In this document: positions 57,433 through 64,000 of the stretch, piece by piece
Numbering within the stretch: position 1 is the stretch's first letter
How the letters are laid out: each line of letters begins with the position of its first letter
Source of the DNA: Eucommia ulmoides
Taxonomy: Eukaryota; Streptophyta; Magnoliopsida; Garryales; Eucommiaceae
NCBI GenBank assembly: GCA_016647705.1
Contig: CM028335.1
Location: 23,600,905-23,664,904 of the forward strand
DNA: 64,000 nucleotides
Reading direction: 5' to 3'
Notes under the pieces: model-generated
Told to the model about the DNA's origin: nothing
What the model saw: only the letters and a program-made list of their open reading frames with translations
Databases searched by the model: none
Translations under genes and position numbers: made by a program

Positions 57433-57683
57433 CTACTATGGATGAAGAAGAATATCTTATTTATCGTCGTCGCAATAATAGAAAAGTTTATAAAGTAAAG
57501 AGACAAGAGGTGGACAATAGAGATATTATTTCTTACAATGCATACCTTTCAAAGAAATTCGATTGTCATATTAATGTTAAAGTTTGTGCTGGATTTCGAT
57601 GTGTTAAATATATTAACAAGTATATCTACAAAGGAATTGATCAAGTAACATTGACTTTGGGAAGAGTAGATGAGATATTTTGA
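57433..57683 (+). pseudogene. Fragment of Helitron Rep (helitron-like N) domain
   Basis: The frame carries the conserved plant Helitron signature: 'YRRRNNRKVYKVKRQEVDNR', 'SYNAYLSKKFDCHINVKVC', then 'RCVKYINKYIYKG'. The last block contains the paired tyrosines of the two-Tyr Rep active site. About 83 codons remain, ending in a stop at 57681-57683. The upstream HUH motif and the helicase domain are not present, so this is a fragment and cannot act by itself. Confidence 0.85.
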
Positions 57684-57706
57684 CATGTTAACAATTATAA
57701 TTCATT

Positions 57707-57710
<4 letters not shown>

Positions 57711-57771
<61 letters not shown>
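57711..57771. repeat. (TA)n microsatellite
   Basis: About 30 uninterrupted TA units directly after the Rep fragment. Confidence 0.95.
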
Positions 57772-57774
<3 letters not shown>

Positions 57775-58123
57775 TGTGGTTGTGGGTACTTGCAGTATAT
57801 TCTATAATAATGAGTATGTTCAATATTTTTTACATCCGTGCCTTCATTCACTGCAAGTTAGTTAATAACCCTTATGTATTTTGGTTGTTCTAATTTATGG
57901 TCAAAGTAGTTAATTTCTTTTTTTTTCTTTTTTCTTTTTTTGGTATTTTAAACATTTTTTACAATGTAGATGAAGTAAAAAAAAGAATCTATCGGACGCT
58001 CTATGTAGGTATATAAATAATGTATATTTATAAAGAATGTATAATCTTTCTTTTTCTTATTAGAGATCAATAGTATGGATGAAATGATGCTTATTATTTC
58101 TTGATGATTTTCAATGCAATTTA

Positions 58124-58125
<2 letters not shown>

Positions 58126-58174
<49 letters not shown>

Positions 58175-58192
58175 GTTGTTGTTGTTGTTATT
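58126..58192. repeat. (TTA)n(TTG)n microsatellite
   Basis: About 16 TTA units followed by TTG units, inside the candidate Helitron near its 3' end. Confidence 0.95.
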
Positions 58193-58276
58193 ATTGATAT
58201 TTAGATTAAACATGTTGTATAAATAAAAGAGAAAATGTAAAAAAGTCTATTTTTTTGTATTTTTGTTTTACACACA

Positions 58277-58304
58277 TGCCTTTAGGCACGAGTTATACGC
58301 TAGT
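58277..58304 (+). other. Helitron 3' terminus: hairpin, spacer, CTAG
   Basis: TGCCTTTAGGCA can form a 5 bp stem with a 2-nt loop. Eleven bases later the end CTAG is followed by T. This matches the spacing and CTRR rule of Helitron ends. Confidence 0.6.
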
Positions 58305-58543
58305 TATAAAAAAAAATAGGACAAGTGTTATATTGATTCTTCAACTCACTAACAGTTTCGGATCCCCAAGACTTCGGTCTAGTGACACCTTCAATGCTAT
58401 GTTTTGGGTATCCCTTGAGTTCTTTGTTAGCATATTCTACATCCTTTTTAAGACTAAGAATGCCATTAATTGTCTAAAACAACTCATAGGGCGTCCAGGA
58501 GTAGTTACAAGATAGATTACATGTGTTGTTTGGGCTGGGATTG

Positions 58544-60322
58544 TCACCGGGCCATTGGTTGAGACATTGTTGAATCATTGATGGAAATAATTTCTTCCTG
58601 CCGCGTTGATTTGTTCTCGGCATCTCCTCCTGATTGTGTTGAAAAAGCAGGTCTTCTAGGAGTAGCTATTGCATCAAATTCATTCTTGAGCATCGACAAA
58701 ACTTCTAACATGGAAGGCCTATCCTCTCCTTTCTCCTGGACACAGAGTAGAGCAACTTGTAGGCATCTCATTAGTTTACAAGGGGAATGTGTATCATCGA
58801 GTGACGAGTCAATGAACTCTTCGATTTTTCCATCTTTCCACACCTCATATGCCTGAAATGTTTGAAGTCCATCAAAACTCATGAAAAGTTGTGTTTATTT
58901 TTTTTTATTTTTTTATTTTATTTTTTTGTTTTTAGTGGTAATTGAGAGGTCTCTGGAAACAACTTACATAATCAAGAAGGTGTAAGTTTTCATCAGGGCC
59001 ATAATATTGTGTATTGCTCTTGCTGCTTATGATTTGCAGAAGTAGAACTCCAAAGCTATAAACATCATATTTTGTGGAGTATATACCTCGCTTGACATAT
59101 TCTGGAGGAACATAGCCACTGTATTATGTGAATCAATAAAAAGTTAGTTAGAAAGTTGACAATGAAACTGTAGAAATCCAATGGGCCTAACTCATTCTCA
59201 AAAGACGTCTTGTAAAAGGAGAATTGCCCATGGCTTTATTTATAGCTCAGGATCAGGTAATACAAGCGATGTGGGATTCAACATGCCCCCTCACGTGCCA
59301 GGTGGACTTTGACAAACCACTACGACGGATATCGGGGGTCCCAACATCAATGCGAGATTCAACCGAAACATCTAAATGAGTGCTCATCAAGGTTTATTCT
59401 ACTTACTATGTTCCAACAATCCGACCCGTGTTTGCTTCACATTCATCTTTTTGGAAAATTCTGGCCAAACCAAAATCGGATATTTTGGGCTTCATTTCAT
59501 TGTCAAGTAAAATGTTGCTAGCTTTCAAATCTCTGTGAATTATTGTCAATCTTGAGTATTCCTGAAGATACAAAAGCCCTTGGGTGACCCCCTCAATTAT
59601 ATGAACGCGCGCTTCCCAATCTAACATTAATCGTTTGATTGGATCTGCATGAAATTTGATGCTCTTATGATTAGTGATGTGAATCTACAATAGGAAGGAA
59701 CAATCCATTACTTACTTGGATCTTAACTAATTTTCAACTTCAAAACATATTGCATAGTATATATAATACTTTCTGGTGGCACCTTCCATGCCATTCTACG
59801 TGGATTTTACAAACCTCTTCTTAGTGCTCTTCCCAAATTTGCTGGGGCTCGATGAGTTCCCCATACATATAAAAGTAAGACGAGTAGAGCTAAATATGGA
59901 AACAATGTATCTTTAACTTACCACATATGCTAGAAAGAGTCACGAAATGTTCACAAAAAAGGCCGTGCACAAAGTAACGTGTCGATAATTTAATTGTTAA
60001 GTTGTGATATTAGATAGATCATGTTTTCATTAATTAGCCCTATCACGCAGAAGAATCTGATTTATAATCCACAATTGTTGACTATGACTTGAAGCTTGAA
60101 GGAATGCATACCATAGAGGTAAAAGTCCAAGCTGTTATTTGGCATGTACTCGTAGATCAACATCTTTTCGCCTTTCTCATTGCAGAATCCAATGACCCTC
60201 ACTAGATTTATGTGTTGTAGTTTTGCAGTAAGTGTAACCTCATTTTTGAACTCCTCAAGTCCTTGCTTTGAAGTTTTTGAGAGTCTCTTGACCGCAACTT
60301 CGGCCCCATTTGGTAATTTACC
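58544..60322 (-). CDS. Receptor-like Ser/Thr kinase, C-terminal half (four exons)
   Basis: Exons on minus: 60322-60112, 59644-59407, 59118-58968, 58852-58544. All junctions are GT...AG and in frame, giving 302 codons and a TGA stop. Kinase motifs run in order: AVK lysine in 'GAEVAVKRL', '[13 protein letters not shown]', catalytic loop HRDLKASN, '[10 protein letters not shown]', 'GYVPPEY', '[12 protein letters not shown]', and the C-terminal '[12 protein letters not shown]'. Intron positions and sequence match S-domain (G-type lectin) receptor kinases of the CES101-like group, which are plasma-membrane signalling kinases. The exon with the glycine-rich loop, the membrane segment and the ectodomain were not found to the right, and a Tat LTR starts at 61581. 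The gene is therefore truncated or split by it. No stop breaks the exons seen. Confidence 0.88.
59172..59390 (-). repeat. Partial TRIM copy inside a kinase intron
   Basis: 'caatgggcctaactca', 'acaagcgatgtgggattca' and 'ccccctcacgtg' match the TRIM at 60845-61203. One LTR and part of the interior remain. It fills most of the 288 bp intron between exons 59407 and 59118. Confidence 0.8.
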
Positions 60323-60844
60323 CTACACAAAGGCACAATCATATGAATAATTCGACTAATGAGCTGAATTAGTAATGAGTTTTTCAGACAAATTTTAAAA
60401 TAATCTGAATTTGGAAATGATGTCTGAATCAGAAAGTCTTCCATAGATGTTGTGCAGATAAATAAACATATAGTATAGAGAGAAAAGAGAAAATGAGACT
60501 AGGATTTATTATCAGTTAATGAGTAAATACAAATTACGAGAGAATACTTAAAAAAAGGAACTTATATAGACATACAATGGAAAGATCTAGAAAGCAGATA
60601 AAAGACTATTCTACCCTTAATACTAAATAATAATAATAATCTTATTGATGCAACAAGAGTACAACTGACAAACCAATATATAGGTAGTAAAATGCCTAAT
60701 TCCCTACATCAAAACTAGGTGGTAGAAGAAAGTACCAGAGAAAGGAAAAGATAAAGACAACCATTACACCGTTGTATTTCTCATGCTCCTAGTTTTTTCA
60801 TTAATAGTTAGCAAAGCAATATCTACAAGTATAACAAACTTGAA
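60323..60844. other. Upstream or intronic DNA of the kinase gene
   Basis: Begins with the intron acceptor (AG at 60323-60324). No further kinase exon is visible. AT-rich with a short (TAA)n near 60627. Confidence 0.5.
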
Positions 60845-61203
60845 TGTATACATAAAAACTGAATGGGCCTAACTCACTCCCAAAAGACGCCTTGTAAGAG
60901 ATAGATTGTCCTACACTTTATATATAGCTCAGGTTCAGGTAACACAAGCGATGTGGGATTCAATACGCCCCCTCACGTGTAGGGTGGACTTTGATAAACC
61001 GTTGCAAATGGATATTGGCGGCCCAACATCAATGTGGGATTCGACACACCCAGTATCAATCAAAAGATTTGTCTCTGATACCATGTAGATACCCAATGGG
61101 CCTAACACACTCCCAAAAGTTGCCTTGTAAGAGGAGGATTACCCTACACTTTATATGTAGTCCAAGATCAGGAAACACAAGCGACGTGGGATTCAATATT
61201 ACA
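60845..61203 (-). mobile_element. TRIM element (miniature LTR retrotransposon)
   Basis: Two ~120 bp LTRs (60845-60965 and 61084-61203), each with 'aatgggcctaac', 'cttgtaagag', 'acaagcgatgtgggattca', flank ~118 bp. On minus the interior starts TGGTATCAGAGAC (tRNA-Met primer-binding site, 61083 to 61071) and ends with GAGGGGGCG (polypurine tract). No coding. AATGT occurs at 60843-60847 and 61204-61208 and may be the target duplication. It lacks the 5S RNA segment of Cassandra. Confidence 0.88.
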
Positions 61204-61580
61204 AATGTAAAATATCTTTATTGAAGGATCCATGTTTGTGTGTGTCACTTAGGATGGATGGAGTGGGATGGAGCCTCTGTTGGATAACGTTTGACATTAT
61301 AAGTTTCTTTCGAATGAGGAAACTTTGAAAAGATATACTCTCCTAGGAAGCCATAAAAGTTTGAGTAATGGAAAATTAATTACTGTTGTTTGCCAATTTT
61401 AAGTCTCTTAAGGAATTTTATAATCCAGCAGGGATTAGAGTATTTACCAGATAAAATATGTCTCCTTGGGTGGCGTTTGGTTAGTGTTTCTGCTTTTCCC
61501 TTCCGATGGGATGGGATGGGATGAGAATTTTGTTTCCTTCTGAGAACAAAATTGTATTTGGTAACGACAGAATTCGGTTT
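61204..61580. other. Unassigned DNA before the second Tat element
   Basis: No gene recognised. It includes 'tgggatggga' type repeats at 61506-61525. Confidence 0.5.
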
Positions 61581-62234
61581 TGTTGATGTCAAAAAGTGGT
61601 GACGGGTCAACAGTATGGTCCGGGAGGATATCAAGGATACAAGACGGCTGACAGTGCTATAATCAGCTGAAGTCAGAGGTAGTGGCGATCTTCGAGCTAA
61701 GCTTCGCTCTTCTACTCCGAGCACCTGCACAAAGACCCACCGAGGTTGTGCCCAGTAAAATCCCTCCAGCGTAAGAGTAAGTATCTAGGAGAGAAGGACT
61801 GAAAGTATTGTGAGTTCAGTAGTGGTTGCATACCTCTAGGCAGTGGGTGCCCCGGTGTATTTATAGGCGTCAGTGCTTGATTAGTGCCGCAAAATTAGGG
61901 AGCCGAGCTTGGGTTAATTAACCTAATCCACTGGGTAGCCAATGAGTAGGCAAATTAGCTCTCTACGTCTAGGCTGGCTTTTGAGCCCATATGTAGAGGC
62001 CCATGGGCCAGAACCTCATGACAGCCTGGTGAATTCCTGAGTGTGGAGATGGCGAGCAGAGGGCACCTCAGCTCGTCAGTCCAGATTGTAGTCTGCTAGC
62101 CCAAATTTCTTCACTGAGATGACCCTCATCTCGGCTGGAGGGGGTGTCCCAGCTCAGCACTGAGAGAATTTCAGCTCTCAACACGGTCGTTCTTCTATAT
62201 TTGGGCAGATATTAACCATGTGGTGTACCTGACA
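61581..62234 (-). repeat. 3' LTR of a second Tat-lineage element (reverse orientation)
   Basis: On minus it starts TGTCAGGTACACCACATGG (62234) and ends TTTTGACATCAACA (61581). Minus-strand CGCCTATAAATACACC (61868 to 61853) is the TATA box. The 'ctggagggattttactgg' and 'ggtctttgtgcagg' blocks are typical of Tat LTR R/U5. To its right on minus, GATATAGGGGAATCT is a polypurine tract, so this is the 3' LTR and the element continues to the right. The far end is outside the window. About 654 bp. Confidence 0.72.
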
Positions 62235-62459
62235 AGATTCCCCTATATCAATTGTCCCTCAAGTCCCGAGGGCGTAAGTGAAACGTGACGGGCTCGGGAT
62301 TTTGAAGGAGCAAACGGGTGGTAGTAGTGTAGGGCGGTCACAAAATGCAAAAGTGGTAAACCATTAACCTTTGGAGAGGGAAAAACAGCTATAAGAAATA
62401 GGACAAAGAGTAGAGTCCGGGCTGAGGATAAGAGATTTCATCAGCTCGGTAGGTCGGCA
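62235..62459. other. Polypurine tract and 3' UTR of the second Tat element
   Basis: Begins with the complement of the polypurine tract. It carries 'ccctcaagtcccgaggg', an inverted repeat next to it that is common beside Tat LTRs. No coding. Confidence 0.55.
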
Positions 62460-63540
62460 GTCCTACTAAAGTGGCAGTGAATAGTGAGAATTTGGAGACT
62501 TTCCTGTTTGGAATTTGTCCGAGCAGAGAGAACGGAAGTTCGTGAGCTCGGACATTTTCAAAGCGTTGGTTTGATTTGGATGGATCAAAGTAGGGGCCTT
62601 CCCATTTTTTAAAGTAGCCGAGCTAAGAGTATGGCAGTTCGTGAGCTCGACCATTTTCAATGCCTTATATTATTATTATTATTATTATTATTTTTATTTT
62701 TATTTTTACTTTTTGAAGGGTGGGAAGCTTGAGAGCCTTCCCTTTTTGCAAAGTGGCCGAGTTGAAAGCACGGCTGGTTATGAGCTTGGCCATTTTCCAT
62801 ACCTTAGATTTTTTGGAGGGTGGGAAGTTTGAGATCCTTCCCCTTTTGCAAAGTGTCCAAGCTGAGAGTACGTAGGCTCGTGAGCTCGACTATTTTCCAT
62901 GCCTTAGATTTTTTGGAGGGTGGGAAGTTTGAGAGCCTTCCCCCTTTTGATTTTGTCCGAGCTGAGAGTACGTAGGCTCATGAGCTCAGACATTTTCCAT
63001 GCCTTAGACTTTTTGAAGGGTGGGAAGCTTGAGAGCCTTCCCCTTTTGCAAAGTGGTCAAGCTGAAAGTACAGCAAGTCATGAGCTAGGCCATTTTCCAT
63101 GCCTTAGATTTTTTGGAGGGTGAGAAGTTTGAGAGCCTTCCCCTTTTGCAAAGTGTCCGAGCTGAGAGTACGTAGGCTCGTGAGCTTGGCCATTTTCCAT
63201 GCCTTAGATTTTTTGGAGGGTGGGAAGTTTGAGAGACTTCCCCCCTTTGATTTTGTCCGAGCTGAGAGTACGTAGGCTCGTGAGCTTGGACATTTTTCAT
63301 GCCTTAGACTTTTTGAAGGGTGGGAAGTTTGAGAGCCTTCCCCCCTTTGATTTTGTCCGAGCTGAGAGTACATAGGCTCGTGAGCTCGGTTACTTTCCAT
63401 GCCTTAGATTTTTTAGAGGGTGGGAAGTTTGAGAGCTTTCCCCCTTTTGATTTTGTCCGAGCTGTGAGTACGTAGACTCGTGAGCTTGGACATTTTCCAT
63501 GCCTTAAAATTTTTGGAAGTGGGAAGTTTGAGAGCCTCCC
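62460..63540. repeat. Tandem array of 100 bp units in the Tat 3' region
   Basis: The anchor 'ccatgcctta' recurs at 62797, 62897, 62997, 63097, 63197, 63297, 63397 and 63497, exactly 100 bp apart. Two more diverged units lie at about 62557 and 62657; the unit between 62657 and 62797 carries a ~40 bp (TTA)n/(TTTTA)n expansion. Each unit has two potential hairpins: TCCGAGCT/AGCTCGGA and GGGAAG/CTTCCC. Tandem arrays in the 3' region are known for Ogre/Tat elements and can seed satellites. Confidence 0.92.
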
Positions 63541-63802
63541 CCTTTACACGTGGCAAATGCGCGAAACATGCCCTCCCATTATGACTTGCGTGAGAGGCTA
63601 TGCCACCACCGTTGGATGGATACCACGTGGCAATGGCATTTTAATCGACGCATCCCCAGCCGTTGGCATGGGTGACCCTTCGTCTAGGCACACCCCCCTT
63701 TTATAAATGGTGGCCCCTACGTTTCATTTGACACTTGCGAAATTTTCAAAGCTCATTCTTCCTCCTTGGCATTGGTATTTTTTTCTCCTTTATGCGAACA
63801 AA
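63541..63802 (+). promoter_or_regulatory. Promoter of the extra ORF: two G-boxes and TATA
   Basis: ACACGTGGC (CACGTG at 63547-63552) and CCACGTGG (CACGTG at 63624-63629) are G-box/ABRE-type elements. TTTATAAATGG (TATA at 63702-63708) lies 95 bp before the ATG at 63803. The order and spacing are those of a plant Pol II promoter on +, opposite to the LTR-driven direction of this element. Confidence 0.65.
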
Positions 63803-64000
63803 ATGTCGGGGTCCTCTTCTCATTCTTCTTTTACCACTTCTGGCTCCGTTGCCGGCTCGGGATCCGGTCCCTCGGAACGGTCGTCCTCCAGTTCCCTTCA
63901 ATTCAGGGTGGAGCGGCGTCCTGCTCCAGGAGACGCCTCCTTGACTGCCATGGCCAAGATCCACGAAACGAGCGGTGCTATCCAGTCATGCCTGGAAGAC
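63803..64000 (+). CDS. Start of the extra ORF of the second Tat element (runs off the window)
   Basis: Open from ATG 63803 to the window end (66 codons) with no stop. It opens with a Ser/Gly-rich low-complexity stretch (MSGSSSHSSFTTSGSVAGSG) then RVERRPAPGD and an alpha-helical segment. Such Ser-rich starts are common in the extra ORFs of Tat elements. The element's LTR is on minus, so this ORF is antisense to gag-pol, as in the first Tat element at 45073-54012. Higher GC than the surroundings. Only the N-terminus is visible, so the assignment rests on context. Confidence 0.6.
   Translation, partial: MSGSSSHSSFTTSGSVAGSGSGPSERSSSSSLQFRVERRPAPGDASLTAMAKIHETSGAIQSCLED

Larger units (their letters stand above)
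54675..58303 (+). mobile_element. Candidate Helitron
   Basis: The left end is an A then TCTATTATATAAAATATGAC, the form of plant Helitron 5' ends. The right end is CTAG (58300-58303) followed by T, preceded at 11 nt by the hairpin TGCCTTTAGGCA (58277-58288). The A/T target and absence of a duplication fit Helitron insertion. A fragment of the Helitron Rep domain lies inside (57433-57683). Boundaries are inferred from motifs; the helicase domain is absent, so it would be non-autonomous. 3629 bp. Confidence 0.6.

Noticed and set aside
58578-58856. 92-codon + ORF opposite the last kinase exon
   Set aside because: Antisense shadow of a clearly conserved kinase C-terminus.
60845-61203. Cassandra-type TRIM with 5S rRNA
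   Set aside because: No 5S internal promoter sequence is present in the LTRs.
62466-63400. Repetitive ORFs on both strands in the 100 bp array
   Set aside because: Unit length 100 is not a multiple of 3, so frames change every unit; the ORFs arise from the tandem repeat.
62460-63540. CRISPR-like array
   Set aside because: Contiguous 100 bp tandem units without unique spacers, in a plant nuclear context.

Overview
This window looks like a gene-poor, repeat-packed stretch of a plant (eudicot-like) nuclear genome. It is very AT-rich and has abundant poly(A/T) and (TA)n/(TTA)n microsatellites. Almost everything in it is layered LTR retrotransposon DNA of lineages known from angiosperms: Copia/SIRE-like, Athila-like Gypsy, Tat/Ogre-like Gypsy and Tekay-like chromovirus. 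The one clearly host-type gene is the intron-containing 3' half of a plant receptor-like kinase. The species cannot be named from the sequence. No rRNA, tRNA or CRISPR locus was seen.

Layout. 1-590 is the tail of a SIRE-like LTR. 1724-4144 is a reverse-strand solo LTR of the same family (TSD GTTTC). 4145-7131 is non-coding DNA with foldback structures. 7132-19128 is a SIRE-like element with TSD GTTTT. Its gag is split by a ~3 kb Ogre-like solo LTR (10064-14593), which is itself split by an Athila-like solo LTR (11024-12561, TSD AATAA). 20320-25076 holds fragments of chromovirus, Ogre-like and Athila-like LTRs. 25635-34604 is a reverse-strand mini LTR element with a 293 bp interior (TSD CTTAA); one of its LTRs is interrupted by a gag-only Athila-like element (26795-32321). 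34948-38965 is the 5' half of a second SIRE-like copy. It abuts a decayed Tat element: gag-pol on + (38970-43993) and an antisense extra ORF on - (45073-54012). That ORF is interrupted by a second gag-only element (45253-50658) and a SIRE solo LTR (50962-53119, TSD ACCGC). 54675-58303 is a candidate Helitron. 58544-60322 is the kinase gene end, with TRIM copies in an intron and upstream of it. 61581 to the window end is a second, reverse-oriented Tat element: 3' LTR, a 100 bp tandem array, and the start of its antisense ORF (ATG at 63803) behind a TATA box and two G-boxes.

How it fits together. Three of the families present are non-autonomous. The SIRE-like family carries gag and an env-like ORF but no pol in two separate copies. 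The Athila-like family carries only a partial gag. The mini chromovirus-type element carries nothing but primer-binding and polypurine sites. The only pol in the window (Tat) has lost catalytic residues, so the others would have needed reverse transcriptase and integrase supplied in trans. The most unusual points are the conserved pol-less SIRE architecture with a promoter-like cassette before the env-like ORF, the palindrome clusters in the U3 of unrelated LTR families, and the Tat antisense ORF with its own promoter and a tandem array next to it.
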